This document shows, piece by piece, positions 47,174 to 59,596 of a DNA stretch of 64,000 nt. Within the stretch, counting starts at the first letter, position 1, and the number at the start of each line of letters is the position of its first letter. The notes under the pieces are model-generated. The model searched no databases and had not been told where the DNA came from. It saw nothing but the letters and a program-made list of their open reading frames with translations. This stretch comes from Bimastos eiseni (taxonomy: Eukaryota > Annelida > Clitellata > Crassiclitellata > Lumbricidae). The stretch covers positions 12,696,214-12,760,213 of the forward strand of contig OY365807.1 in assembly GCA_959347315.1 (NCBI GenBank), in the 5' to 3' direction. The position numbers and the translations under genes are program-made.

Positions 47174-47413
47174 CAACTCAATAACACGATTGACAACATT
47201 TCCTTTCGCAGAAGTTTAGTAAAATAAGACCCTCGTGATCAGAATCCGTGTCTCTACAGAGTTCATTAAATATATACTGGAAATAAAGCGTTGAAAAAGC
47301 ACTTCTTGCACAAATTTATTAAGATATTTTGGCTAATTCCATCAGGCTGCCACGATCCCCCAAACACTTCACGATCTGCCTAGGGATCGCGACCCTCAGG
47401 TTGGGAACCACTG

Positions 47414-49117
47414 CTCTAGCTATTGTTGCAATTTCTCATTGTATGACTGAAGGCGTATACGTTACACGTTTGCGGAGACCAGATTAATTGCCCTAGTTTG
47501 GTGAGCACTTGTCTTAATGGGCAAAGGCCTTTTTATGGTTGCCAGTCACTTGAAGAGAGCCATAAGTTGTTTATGCAGATTAGTCTCCTAATTCATATGC
47601 TAATCTATGCGTCGACTGATCGCAGAGGTCCAAGATGCGAACATGTAACAGGTTTGATCGGCAGTAAATCTAAATGCGCCCCATCGAAAACCAATGCAAT
47701 GCGTTACAATAATATCAGATTAGGTCAGAATTTTAGATCAACTGACCAGATCTCGCTCAAACTTGTCGTTTATTAGACTTCGTTACGTATACGATGTAAC
47801 GTAACACGTATCATGCCTTGCCTGCAATCCCTGTGTACCTTACCTCACCTTCCTGTACCTTACAGTGCGTGACCTTAGGAGACCTTATCGTACATTACTG
47901 ACCTACAGTTTACTTAATGTCTTTCACTACATTATCAAAACCGTATAGCCGATCTGTTATGGCATTACATAACAATGGCACAATACCTTACCTCAACTAA
48001 TGACTCACTTCTATCCTTTCTAACTAACCGAGGAGAAAATAAAGGACATATGTATATAGAAGGAGAAGAGACATAAGATGGAACCGAGAAGGAGACACGT
48101 GGCCGTTGTCATAGAAACGACAATGCCTCATTACCTTCTTGTTTGGTGCTGACATCCTTTTTAACAGTTGACAAATTAACTGACTTATTAAAATAAGTAT
48201 ACAGACAACATTAGTTGACTGTTGATAAGCAAATGACAGGTTGTCAGTCTGCTAATGAGTCTGTCCGTCTGTCTGTATATTTGTGCAGGTAATCAGACAG
48301 GTAGGAATTACTAGGCAGGCAGTCAATCAGACAGGCAGGTAGTCAGACACACAGAATAGCACTGGCGACTAGTTCACAGAAATCGTCATATAAATATGAG
48401 GATAATTAAACGATGATTCGGTCATATAGATCAGATCATATTACCCTTAGGTTATTCCATATTAAATTAAATCTGATCCACTCACTGATCCACTCACTTA
48501 ACATCAGGTCAGATCAATTCAAACCAGATTAGATAGTATCATCTGAGATTAGAAGATCAGATCTTAAGATGCGTTTTGAATCATGATCAACGGTCATCAT
48601 CACACCTTATCTGAGATTAGGCGAGTCCAGAAACAGATTAAATTATATATCAGACCAGATTTGATTAAAGATTCATCTTGTTTTGGAAAAGATGGAGTCT
48701 TACCACTCTTCCTGGATACACGTAGGAGTTCACACGCGTCTTTTTCATTCTCACAAGGAGCGTTTCTGGTCGATGAATGCGATATTTTCCGATGGACTAA
48801 TGACGACGATCACAATAATTATTGTCAGTTGGCTAATTACTTATTAGCCGTAATATCAATGCAGCGTTAACAGATGCGCGATTCAAAGCCGTCCTTGGGT
48901 TTTATCCGACGTCCCAGTGGAGGGACTGTTGTGTATGCGCCTCTACCTCTGTATATCTCTGCTTGTATCTGTGTCTCTCCTTCTGCTCCTATCTGTCGTT
49001 TCTTTCCTTTTCTGTTATGCCTGTGTTTCGACCTCTCTACGTTCCTTTTCTGTCTGCTTGTGTGTTTCTATGAAGCTTCTGTATCTCTTCTTGCACTTAT
49101 GTCCACTTCTCTTTGTC

Positions 49118-49156
<39 letters not shown>

Positions 49157-49829
49157 GTCCCTGCACCCTTCTCAGTTCAGTCGTTTGTTTCTAAACAGAA
49201 TCAGACGCCGACACAACGATTCGTCTCAGTTCCTGCGATTCTGTCCCATTCGGCTCAACATTTGCGACCATTTCCCTAGTAATGACTGTGTCGCTGAATC
49301 CCTCGGTCTGTAGGTCGGTCGGTCTTCGCTTGTCCGCTAGACGGAGTCTCAAACTACCTCGCTGCTACTGCCGTCTATCGACGCCGCCGTGCATGAACAC
49401 GGTTCGTATGAACTGCCCATTATAATCGAGTGGTAAAGTCTACGGCGCGATTTGTCACGGCCGGGCGGCTGATATACTTTGACAGGTGCCCGTTCGTGCT
49501 TGCTGGGACACGTCTCCTACTTGTCGGAGCAAACTCAACGATCGATTAGCATAATCACTTTGCTGTGTATTGATCGCTGTGGCCCGATCCCACCTCGATT
49601 TGACCAAGGCCCTCGTCGACTTAAGACACGCGCCCTGCGCTGTCGAAAGTACTGCGCGAGGACGCTAGACACTAAAGCACTCCGTTAAAAACTTCGAAGG
49701 CATTTGTCTGGAGGTAGCAGGTACTAATGTACTTGATATTTCGACGCGGACGATACTGATATGAACAAAACTTACATTGTAGCAGTGTCTAGTAACAGGC
49801 AAATTTGTTGTGATGGCGGTGGTGATAGG
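47414..49829. other. Intergenic stretch; no gene recognised
   Basis: Gattag/atcaga-rich sequence at 48420-48660, CTGT array at 49119-49160 within a pyrimidine-rich region (48930-49170), and a GC-richer block at 49320-49690 with many CpGs but no recognised exon. Confidence 0.45.
49119..49160. repeat. (CTGT)n microsatellite
   Basis: gtctgtctgtctg, about 9-10 units. Confidence 0.95.
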
Positions 49830-49935
49830 GGCAGTTTAACGACACTGTGTGATAACATAGATCACCAGCGTCGCTCTCCACCTTTATCCAGACTTAGCAC
49901 TGACACTGTCGGTGGTGCAAACAATGGAGGAGTTC
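49830..49935 (+). repeat. Dispersed repeat family R1, copy 3
   Basis: gcagtttaacgacactgtg, tgataacatagatcaccagc, then diverged gacttagcactgacactgtc. Confidence 0.75.
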
Positions 49936-50120
49936 AAATTCGTCATAGTCGATAACCAGATATTTATTTACTCTCTGTTGCTACTGAGAGAAATTAAATA
50001 TGTTACGACATCAGACAATTTACGTATATGCAGCTTCATGCTCATTGGTGTCTGATGCGGTGCAACAGTAAGTAACAAATATTAAACCAAGTGTGGATCA
50101 TCTTTGGTGGCATTTTCTGA

Positions 50121-50195
50121 CGAATAATGCTGTCCTCCTCCTTAACCAGGCTTGGGACTGGCACTACCAGAGTACTTGCAACGGCAGTGGTAAGT
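50121..50195 (+). repeat. Dispersed repeat family R1, copy 4 (3' half)
   Basis: ctgtcctcctccttaacc followed by aggcttgggactggcactac. Confidence 0.65.
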
Positions 50196-50700
50196 CCAGT
50201 TGTTGATGAAAGCTATACAAAAAGACAGGCCAAGATGGGGTATGGGTAAATGGCCAGGACCAAGCGATTTTAGGGGTTTGGATCGCGCTTGCAATCAAAC
50301 TATGAAAAACATTCTAATCGGTGATTCAAAGTTTATGATTTATGCGGTTAAAACTTTAATTTGACTGAAATTTAAGCGTCTAAATAATATCGTATGTGTC
50401 ACTTTTTGACGATAGAGCACGCCTACTTCCGGCTAAGACTGCTCTGTCTAAGGCCCTGAATTTATCGGCATAGGAGGGCCTAAATGTCTCTCCCTATTGT
50501 TCCAGAATTGCTGTCGGCGTGTCTGTAACTCTGTACAGAGATAATGTTAACTGAATCCAATTTTAAACGGTGTCCACGATTGTCCATAAAATACTTCTGA
50601 TGATCCTGTACACACGACCTCTAGCGCCCTGGTCTCTCATTAGTCAGTTGCTATTTAGCAACATTATTTAGCAACATTATGTCGTCATAGCAAGGATGGC

Positions 50701-50757
50701 TTTGGTGGCCCTCTCCTTTCTCCAGTCTTGGGACTGGGACTACTGCATTTAGGGCAG
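50701..50757 (+). repeat. Dispersed repeat family R1, copy 5 (3' half)
   Basis: ggccctctcctttctcca followed by gtcttgggactgggactac. Three copies in the same orientation within 930 bp suggest local clustering. Confidence 0.6.
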
Positions 50758-51859
50758 CTTGTTTCTCTCACGGTCAGACATTGTTATTAATTGATCTTGG
50801 GAAACCAATTGCTAGTTCGTAGGTCCGCCCTCGACGACCATCAAATCGAGCGTTGGATGACTAAGTTGGTCGTTTCACGTCGTCACTTTTTGGAAGTCAG
50901 CGTTTAGTATCGGGCGACGACCTCCACCTCGAAGGCGCCTTTCCTGGTAGTTATAGGAGACATCGACCGCTGACGATGATCTGATGATTGTCGTGGCTGA
51001 TATGATTTGACCGATGCCTGAATGCCAAGCCAATCGTGGATCGCTGTCAAATGGCATGTGAAGGAATTTCAGCGTCGATACCTCGCCTACGCCAGTTGCG
51101 CTTGCAACATCAAATGTCGATATCGAATAATGCGCTATGATATATAGGCCTATATACTGTGTTTTCGTACCAGCAAACGTGCATTCATTTTTATTTCTGT
51201 ACTTATGTAGCGCCGCATCAAAGCAGAGTTGTGTGGTCTCGAGACAGTGTCTCGGTCTGGAGACAGTTTGTTATTGTCTCGGTCTCGGAAACCTGTTGTC
51301 TCGATCTCGGTCTCGCGGTGATGTCTCGAATTTTTAGAAACTGTCTTGAAGTGTATCTGTATCGAACAATCGGTCTCGATAGGTTTCACATTAACTGTCT
51401 TAAAATCTTGCGCTAGAAACTGAAACCGAAATCAACGAGAAACAGTAATTCTGGTTAACGCGCGAGCCACATGATGCTGAAATAAATTCAATTACCATAA
51501 AGTCGAAAAATATCTGAGATAGAACCTGAAATTGTGAAGCTTGCGTTTAAGCAATTTGAAGTTATTGACAAAACAATAGCTATGGCGTGTCGTTTACCAC
51601 TAATGTAAAACACCCATAACCGAAACGATCGGAACAACTTCGAGTTTCTTAGGGTGAGTAAGGATATGTGCAAATTTATAATATAGTTTGGTATTTGGTA
51701 TCGAGTTTGCTTGTTTAAAATCGTCTATAGAATATTTCAGACGTGTCTATAAAGGCTTTCTTTATGCTATTCAAAATATAGGCCGAAGAAGAGATATCGA
51801 AAAAGATAAAACGCGACTATATAGAAACTGTTCTCGGGAATTGGTAGGTCTACTATATA

Positions 51860-53241
51860 CACGGTGATTCATTAAAAAACGTACCTTACATAGGTTAGCA
51901 TAACTCAGGTAAATGACCATTAATTTTAATGAAATTTCAGAATAATGATGCTTGATATTCTATTCAAGTGCTACATAAATCATTTGACACACCAAGCTAA
52001 AATGACGTAACGCGATTGACGAAACTAATGACGTCACGAAAATATCGCGAAAAAATGGTGTTTACCGAAGAGGATACACAATTTGTTACATTCTTACGAA
52101 AGAATAAAAAGTACAGTGCAAAACGTTTTCTAAAGAAATTTCCTGATAAAGAGTGGACTCTTGGTGGATTAAATGCGTTACTTTCAAAGATCGACAAAAC
52201 TGGGTCTTTCCATCGTCGACCAGGCAGCGGCCGCCCGCGTACGGCAGCAACAACCGACAATGCTGAAAAGGTTGAATCGCTGGTGCTCAGCCAGGAAGAT
52301 ATGCCGCAAACGCATCGCACACAGAGACAAATTGCTCGAGAAATAGGAATCAGTCAGACATCAGTTTGGAGATTTGTCAAGAATGATTTACATTTGCGAT
52401 GTTTAAAGAAACGACACGCTCAAGAACTCACAGCAGCCAACAAGCAAGCAAGATTGACACGTTCCCGTCAGCTACTGAGGTTGTATCCTGCAAGCTTAGT
52501 GAATTTCATTTGGTTTACTGATGAGAAATTGTTTACTGTGGCAGCACCCAGTAACAGTCAGAATGATCGTATTTATGTCTCAGCCGGTACAAGGAAGAGA
52601 GACGTTCCAGCAAATCGTCTTTTGCGGACTCGACCAACTTTCAGCAAGTCCCTTATGGTATCTGTCGGGGTATCTGCACTCGGTCGTACGAACATCCATT
52701 TCATCGAACCAGGTGTTAAGATTAATGGACAATATTACAGAGATGTTCTACTAATGCAGGGTCTCTTGCCTGACATTCGTGAGATAACGGAGTATTTCAT
52801 CTTCCAGCAGGATAGCGCTCCTGCGCACAGAGCTCGGGAGACCGTTGCGTTACTCGAAACTGAAACACCTGATTTCATCCCGCCTAATTACTGGCCACCT
52901 AATAGCCCTGATTTGAATCCAGTGGACTATAAGATATGGAGCGTCATGCAGGAAAAAGTCTACAGAAATCGAATACATGATGTCGACGAGTTGCGTCACC
53001 GAATTGTGGAGGTATGGGATGAAATGGATCAGCGCATCATTGATGAGTCAGTCAGGCAGTGGCGTAGGCGTCTTCGCGCGTGTGTTACTGCCCGAGGGGG
53101 TCAATTTGAACATAAACTGTAACTTTCTTCCTATTCAGAACTGATTCCTCTATGTTCACTTAAAATTTTTTTGACATAAACCGATATTTGACGGAGTTAC
53201 AATTAAATATCTAGGGGTACGTTTTTTAATGAATCACCGTG
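51860..53241 (+). mobile_element. Complete Tc1/mariner-superfamily transposon (DD37D)
   Basis: The element is 1382 bp. Perfect 26-bp inverted repeats (51860-51885 and 53216-53241, beginning cacggtgattcattaa) are flanked by TA on both sides (51858-51859 and 53242-53243). It carries one intact transposase gene. The intactness of repeats and frame suggests a recent insertion; it lies inside an older hAT element. Confidence 0.97.
52055..53122 (+). CDS. DD37D mariner-type transposase, intact
   Basis: The ATG at 52055 has a strong Kozak context (aaaATGg) and the protein starts MVFTEED, as in relatives I recall; 355 residues, uninterrupted. An in-frame ATG nine codons upstream (52028) is in poorer context. 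The N-terminal half carries paired helix-turn-helix regions (SAKRFLKKFPDKEWTLGGLN; later RQIAREIGISQTSVWRFVK) separated by a GRPR AT-hook-like motif (GSGRPRTAA). Catalytic residues are D156 (WFTDEK), D253 (FQQDSAPAHR) and D291 (NSPDLNPVDY), with 37 residues between the second and third. This is the DD37D spacing described for maT-like families, not the DD34D of classical mariner or DD34E of Tc1. It cuts and pastes the element at TA sites. No intron and no stop. Confidence 0.95.
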   Translation: MVFTEEDTQFVTFLRKNKKYSAKRFLKKFPDKEWTLGGLNALLSKIDKTGSFHRRPGSGRPRTAATTDNAEKVESLVLSQEDMPQTHRTQRQIAREIGISQTSVWRFVKNDLHLRCLKKRHAQELTAANKQARLTRSRQLLRLYPASLVNFIWFTDEKLFTVAAPSNSQNDRIYVSAGTRKRDVPANRLLRTRPTFSKSLMVSVGVSALGRTNIHFIEPGVKINGQYYRDVLLMQGLLPDIREITEYFIFQQDSAPAHRARETVALLETETPDFIPPNYWPPNSPDLNPVDYKIWSVMQEKVYRNRIHDVDELRHRIVEVWDEMDQRIIDESVRQWRRRLRACVTARGGQFEHKL

Positions 53242-53480
53242 TACATTTTAAGTTCCAAATTGAAATTACAAATGAACATTATTCCCGAAAACCAATACAT
53301 TAGTATTTTACAGCCTTTTTATATTTTTGTCCTTTACTGTCTCGTACTGTCTTGAACCTAGTGTATCGGTCTCGGTCTCAGAATTGGTACCTCACTGTCT
53401 CGGTCTCGGTCTCGACACCTCACTGTCTGTCTCGTCTTAGTCTTGAAGTTTCAAGTTTTGCATACAACACTGCATCAAAG

Positions 53481-54215
53481 TAAGTAAGTAAGTATTAGGG
53501 TACCAATCAAAATGAAAACTGCAGAGTACACATGCACATGTGTACCAACATTTTATGAACAACACGAGAGCAAATGTGTTGAAGCCTTTGGAGTTGAACT
53601 CGTGCAGCTATGCGACTTTGTGTCACAACATACTCTGCAGTTTTCTAGGCAACTGGAATATCACAGGATTTCGTTGCCATTCTCAAGTCAGGAGGCCTAC
53701 ATTGTTTTCACACCAGCTCACGTTCGGTGAGGTGGAATAGTTATTGAGAGCAAAATTATTAGGTTCTTAAACTGCGTATTAGCTTTGCCATCCGTCTAGC
53801 CATATTGTAGGCTCCACCACTTTCCTCTCCTCCTAAGAATGCTATAGAAATGTTCATTAGTCGGATGATAGGCTCATTTTTCACCGGATCCAAAACCAGT
53901 GCAGTTGTTATCCTTTACAGATGTACCATTCTCAACTTCACTGACTTTGGATAGTGTCGATGTCATTTGACACAACTGCCAGCAATACAGGCTTTCATGG
54001 TGGTATGCGGGTTCTGCTTGAAAAAACCTTAAGAAGACTCAGTTGAAGTTGGCTTGCAGACACTACATCATGGAATTAGTTGCTTTCAAAGTGTCTTACG
54101 GACTCATGGAATCCCCCATGATGGCCTAATGCCGAGTCAATAAAGAGATTTTGGACTCGTAAAGAGCAAGGGAAGCAGCCACCAATATGGAGTTGATACC
54201 GTAGAGTTAGAGGCG
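53481..54215. other. Intergenic stretch; no gene seen
   Basis: Mixed sequence; a 72-codon plus-strand frame at 53512-53730 has no recognised motif. Confidence 0.45.
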
Positions 54216-54662
54216 AAGACTGAGGAGACATTAGGGGGACTGTCCCCTCCAACATTTGAGATGGAGGGACGGAGCTGCTTACGACCCAAAAATGTAATAA
54301 ATATCATAAATTTATACAACGCTTTCCACTATTTATTCATTTTTGCTGCATTTATACTTAGGAATTGAAATTTGTGACCTGTTCTCCAAAACCCATTTTT
54401 GTCTATCTGTTCCCTCACAAACCTAGGAGAAAGTCTTCGCCCATGTGTTGGGTTGAACCAACAGTAATACGAACAATTGAATATCACCAAAACTCAGGGT
54501 TGTACCGAGATATAATTGCGCCCTGTGTCTGTCTAGCATCAATTTGGTGCCCCCACATTTTGAAATCAGTACATTTTATGGAATAATAAGTTATTCCATC
54601 CTGAAATTTGCGCCCTATAAGGCTAGGCCACGGCCCGGCTGGTCTCCCTCGGTACGGCCCTG
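54216..54662 (-). mobile_element. Remnant of a hAT-like DNA transposon
   Basis: On the minus strand it begins cagggccgtaccgagggag (from 54662) and continues with agggcgcaaatttc and gggggcaccaaattg. At the far end lies a tccctccatctcaaatgttg/gggggactgtcccc block. These words are typical of hAT ends, but no matching left terminus or target duplication was found. Confidence 0.4.
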
Positions 54663-54956
54663 CCAGAACTCCCCATAAACATCACAAGCTGAAGTGCAGC
54701 GTTGGCTTTGATACTATTCGTAAGCAGTCCAGTTGCTGCTGTCAATCATGCGAGAGGCCGGTCTCACAGGTTTATGGGCGGTTCACAATTTGCTGCTTGT
54801 CAGTGGAGGGTGTCCACGCGGGCGTCAAAAGAGAAACGCTACCTGCCTCCCGTGGTTAATGCTGCTACTGCAGTTCGATCGTTGAAGCATCGATTCGGGA
54901 ATGGAGCAATTAGCTGGGTAATTAATTAAGCGACATGTATGCCATAGAGAGATACT

Positions 54957-55118
54957 GTGGCATAGTGATAGACAACCGCATTCTGCATTGCGACGACTGA
55001 GATTCGAAAATCGCCACGCTGTTGTCAACTTTGCGATCGCTATGGAAACGTTTGTTGTCTTCGTTGCTAAGTGGTAACGATTTGGCCTTTCGCATTTCCT
55101 GGGTTCGAATTGCAACAT
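54957..55118 (+). repeat. Two tandem tRNA-like SINE heads
   Basis: First unit: box A-like ggcatagtgatagac and box B-like gagattcgaaaatcgcc (54957-55019). Second unit: box A-like gttgctaagtggtaacg and box B-like gggttcgaattgc (55060-55118). Each box pair has tRNA-like spacing. Neither folds into a complete cloverleaf on inspection. Confidence 0.5.
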
Positions 55119-57154
55119 GCTGTAATTATCAGAATGTATGTGAAAGCGTCGTATGTATCTATGAATGTATACATATGCCTATGTGCATGCATGTGTGATT
55201 ACGTAAATAACATTTGCAATGGTTATGGTTATACGTATGCCTCTAGGATTGGATGAATTTCGATTCCTTCGTCAGATTTTGATCTCAGTATATTTATGAG
55301 TATGACGCTTCAAAATTCCTGCTCTTACGTTATATTTAGGTCGGATCAGATCAAACTAGATTAATCAGGTTTATTATTGAATCCAATTGTTGGCTTAAAT
55401 CTTATCCATTCCAATATAATCCGGAAACAAGTGATCTGTACTGAAATGATTGAACTGACCAAGTTACCTCAACGTATTCAGAGTTGCCAAAGTCGAGACT
55501 GTCGAGTCCATAGTCTAATCTGGTTATCGTTGTTCTAATTAAGCGAGATTACAATCACACTGAACTTAATCCAGTCGAATCAATTGTGTCCAAAATAATC
55601 CAACCTTATCCGATTACTGCCAAGCGTATAGACACTATAATCAAAACTCTCCTTTATGGTCCAAAACGTGGTTCAGCACCACGTTAACACGTCACCTGGC
55701 GATTGGAAGCGAAACTAAAATTGCATTGAGCTCACCTACTTTGGCGACTGCAGGTCACTTGTACACACAATGAATATAGTTATACAGACATATACTACTC
55801 AAAGGATGCGGTTTAATCGTTGTTGTCTCTCAAAATCAAGCAAGTAGGCTATCAAGTGATCATCATGACAATATTATCGTTCAGCACTGGAGAGTTTGTG
55901 AAAACTACTATGGTTATTGACAATGCTATTGGCACAGCTACCACTATCAAAGCCAGTAAATAACAATAACCAACATAGACCCATTTTTGGAACATGACTG
56001 GCAGAGCGGGTTTCAGAACAAATCTAAGGAGCTACAGTAATAGATAATAAATGCCTTGACCTCCAGTCAAAGCATGTACCTTCGTACCTGAATTTCAGCT
56101 AAAGTTTGGCCATGGATATTTTAATTTTACTACACTTATTACGGGAAATCAGTTCTAGTTTCAGTATAGTCTATGTCATGATTTTTAATCGATGACCTCC
56201 ATGTTTATTCATAGTCCTCGGTCGCCTGGAAATACACTACATGTGTCTTAATCTCCTAGATCCAACAGGAAGCGCCTTCTGTTTTCCGTTTTTTCGCACC
56301 ACACGTGACTTACATCCATTCCGCTTCTTAATCCGAAGAATCTAATTAGTGGCCGACGGAGATTAAAGGAACGAGATCTAAACAAATTTTCATCTAATCA
56401 AGCTTCCCGTGCGTCATAGTATTTCGGTGGAGTTGAGCTCAGGTGTTTCACCGTCGCTGGCACCGTTTTAATTAGCACTTTCCCTGTCTGTCGGGGAAGA
56501 GTCCTTTAGCTTCGGCAGGTGCAGAACGCGTTCTCGAACGACCACAATTTCAGTCTGTCTGTCGTACTTCTCGGTCCTGGAACTCAGGTAACTCGTAAAG
56601 CTTGATAATATACATGATGGGATGAGTGCATATAAATATGAATATATATATATAATATATATATATTGATATAAATGCATAATTATATGACATTATCGTG
56701 AAATATGAATCATAATCATCCCTAAAGGCTGTAAAATGGTACTCATGTTTTTGTGCATACAGTATATATACAGTATGCATACATAGAAATTACTACATTC
56801 ATATATATTTTGTATTTTAGTATATGCCTACGCGGTGGCCAAACAAATTAATTCCACGGTAAACGAAGTTCACAGAGAAGATATCCTTGTGGATGAGTGA
56901 TCTGCGTTGCATGTAAAGTAATTTAGTATACATTATGATGCAATGCAGCACAATTAATATATGCTGTGAGGGTAAGGAGCGATCCTTTGTTAACAATAAG
57001 AAATACAAATACAATGTAACGATCGACGCTGTTGTCTGATGCATCAATTGACCATCTGATAATAAAGATAAAGATGCATCCTCCAATGAATTCCTGATAA
57101 TCGAAGAAGTACGACACTGCGACATACATGTAGTTGATAAACTCTAGATTTTAG

Positions 57155-57220
57155 TATGTCTTGTAATAACGTCCCTCTTTATCGAGGCTTAGGACTGGCA
57201 CTGCCTGAGTTTTCAATGCA
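57155..57220 (+). repeat. Dispersed repeat family R1, copy 6 (3' half)
   Basis: taacgtccctctttatcg followed by aggcttaggactggcactgc. Confidence 0.6.
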
Positions 57221-57360
57221 GCACAATGAGAAGACTAAAGACTATTGTAGAGAGCGTAAAGAATGACCTGGAACTCTATATATTCTCCACAACACTATCT
57301 GTAATGTATATAGTGTATTGTAATATTGAACGACGTTTACTACTGCCATCAACGCGACAT

Positions 57361-57416
57361 CAGTCAATCAATCTGAATTTATATAGCGCCCCTTCAAGAT
57401 CCCTGCTCAGAGGCGC
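57361..57416 (-). repeat. SINE 3'-tail-like copy
   Basis: The reverse complement reads gcgcctctgagcagggatct, tgaaggggcgctatataaat and tcagattgattgactg. It is the cleanest copy of this tail family. Confidence 0.75.
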
Positions 57417-59596
57417 ATGTTTGTTGTGTTAACCTATTTGTTCGTTTGTTTTAAACTGCCAAGACGACAGCGTCGGCACCAAAAACAGATGAAATTGTTT
57501 CTCATCGATGTGTACCTGTTCAACTCAACTCAACTCGACCCCATCGAATCTCCAATTACACGTAAAACGATACGCATTGAAGAGCGTCCATTCAGTGCCT
57601 TCACGCTTCAATGAACTCTCTTGTTCTAGTGCCATCTATTTATGTTACAAAATGGTGCAGTCGCCGTCACGCATGCACGCACTCACATGCAGACTACCAC
57701 ATACACAGACGCAAACGCCTATATCTGCGCACATAATTATGCATAAATCTGTAAATATTTGCATATTTTGTACAGTATACACAGAATCCAGATAAGCCGA
57801 ACCACGTCTTAATTACAGTAACTGAAGTTTCATACGAATATTTCACTAATTGAATCCATTTGAAAGACTTACAATGGTTATTGAATCATCTTAAGTCCGC
57901 CTATAGTGTCTATCCTGGATTGGACTCAGAATATCCTTGAGTAAATGTTTGCACATTGATTCTTATTTTTGTCTAAGGATTATTTAATAATGAATCAATG
58001 TCCTTCAGTAGTCCATTGAAAACCTTCATGGATTTCAAACCAGTGTAATGTGACGTCATTTGAAAGGATCCATTAATCAAAATGATAAAAAAAAACCAAA
58101 TAAGTAACAGAAAGTAAGTTCTCAGTTCAATTTAATTTTTCATGTTTACTTAACTTATCTTTATTTATCATAACCTTTATAAATTTTAGATTATTTAAGT
58201 TACCTATACATGTACGCATCAAATTCATGAATGAGTAATAATCGTGAAAGAGAGGTCTAGATCGCCTATAGGTTATTGTAAGCTATTAGCTTCTCGTGGC
58301 TTCTGTTGCACAATAATTCTATGATAATTGTAACTGTAAGCCTTTGTTTTCTACAATGAACAATTAAAACTTTAAACTTTTAGTTAAACGTCAACCCGTC
58401 TTGCCTTTAGTTACCTAAGCCTTTTTTACTGGTAATTAACTAAACCTTTCTTAAGTCCTCTTATAATACATGACCTTTCGTGCCTTCAGTCAGCAAGAAT
58501 TTCCTATGTGTGGTTACCTTAATCTTTCTTGCCTCAGTTGCCGAACGTGTCAGAGTTGCTCATCTCTCTTAGGCCTATATGTCTATATCGTCCTACCAAT
58601 CCATGTATTCTTGGCCATAGGCAATCACGTCCAAACAAAACAGCTTTAGCAAGGTATAAGATCATCCTCGAATTACCGTCGCGTCGTCTAAAATTCCCTA
58701 AAAATCAAGAGCGTATGAAGTGTTTTGACGATTAATTCGTCAAAACTGACAGTTCTTAAACTTCGTAACGAGTGTCGCTCTGGTTCGCTTGATTTCGACA
58801 ATATATCTCATTATCCCGTGTCAAATTGAATTCCTGCGTTGAATTCTCAGCCTCGATAAGTCATCGTGAGAACAGTCGTCCCTTGTGTACTAATCATCTA
58901 TTCGCGTACTTCAAAACAAACCAATAAAGGCGATCAGACAGATCGATAAACAGTTATCGAGATCAAAGAATTGCCGCACTCTGACCTCGTGCAATGATTG
59001 CTTGCTGACGTCTTCTGGTTTCTTTTACCCCGAAACGCATTTCTTACTCTCTTTGCTTACCTTTGTCACGCGCAAAGGCTTTTGCTGGTTTCTTTATTCC
59101 TACGTGGGAATAATGTATTCCTTGCTAGCATAGATATAATAATCAACACATCAGAATTACGTCATCTAGGAACAAATGACGTAATTAAGGTGTCGCTACC
59201 GACGACCACAGATCACGAGAAAGCTATTAGATATATGAACTAAAATCAATAGACACGCAAGTCTGACTAGAATACAAAAAACCAGGTCAGTTATACAGCG
59301 CTGAGCGTTATTGTTTGATTTACAGCGGCAAATAATTTAATTGCTGGATCAAGTATTGAAATTTTGTTGCCATGGTTTCCACTTTCCAGACTATGAGATA
59401 CCAGCATGCATCGCTTATAAACCGGTTGCCATGGTTCCGTTCCACATTGGTAGAAATAATCAGTTGGTCATACATGTAACTATAAAGAGTCCTTTGTCTT
59501 CTGTCTTAGGGACTTATTATCCCTGCATCCTTCAAAGTCAGTTAAACCAATACGCACAATTAACAGGATTTATAGTAAATGGAAGCTGAATATCAC

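Larger units (their letters stand above)
46039..47413 (-). mobile_element. hAT transposon (Charlie/ZBED-like ends), perfect 8-bp target duplication, with captured segment
   Basis: The left end is cagtatttcccaacc and the right end ggttgggaaccactg (inverted, 14 of 15 matching). Both sides carry the identical octamer ctctagct (46031-46038 and 47414-47421). CAGTGGTTCCCAACC is a classic hAT-Charlie terminus. The interior has a minus-strand transposase remnant (about 46625-46928) and, where the N-terminal part would be expected, a 233-bp copy of nearby sequence 44719-44965. It cannot encode a functional transposase. Confidence 0.9.
51224..53472. mobile_element. Non-autonomous hAT element, split by a mariner-type insertion
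   Basis: The left end cagagttgtgtg and right end catacaacactg are inverted repeats (10 of 12). The identical octamer catcaaag flanks both sides (51216-51223 and 53473-53480). Without the nested element (51860-53241 plus one TA) it is about 865 bp. Its subterminal regions on both sides are packed with gtctcg/gtctcgg words, like transposase-binding repeats of hAT elements. No transposase remnant of its own was seen. Confidence 0.85.
55119..59596. other. Intergenic stretch; no gene recognised
   Basis: It contains gatcaga/ctaatc-rich sequence (55335-55620), a TA-rich block (56640-56670), an R1 copy, a SINE-tail copy and otherwise AT-rich sequence. No exon with recognisable protein similarity. 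Confidence 0.5.

Noticed and set aside
54957..55118. Considered as functional tRNA genes
   Set aside because: Box A and box B words are present but acceptor and anticodon stems do not pair convincingly; better explained as SINE heads.
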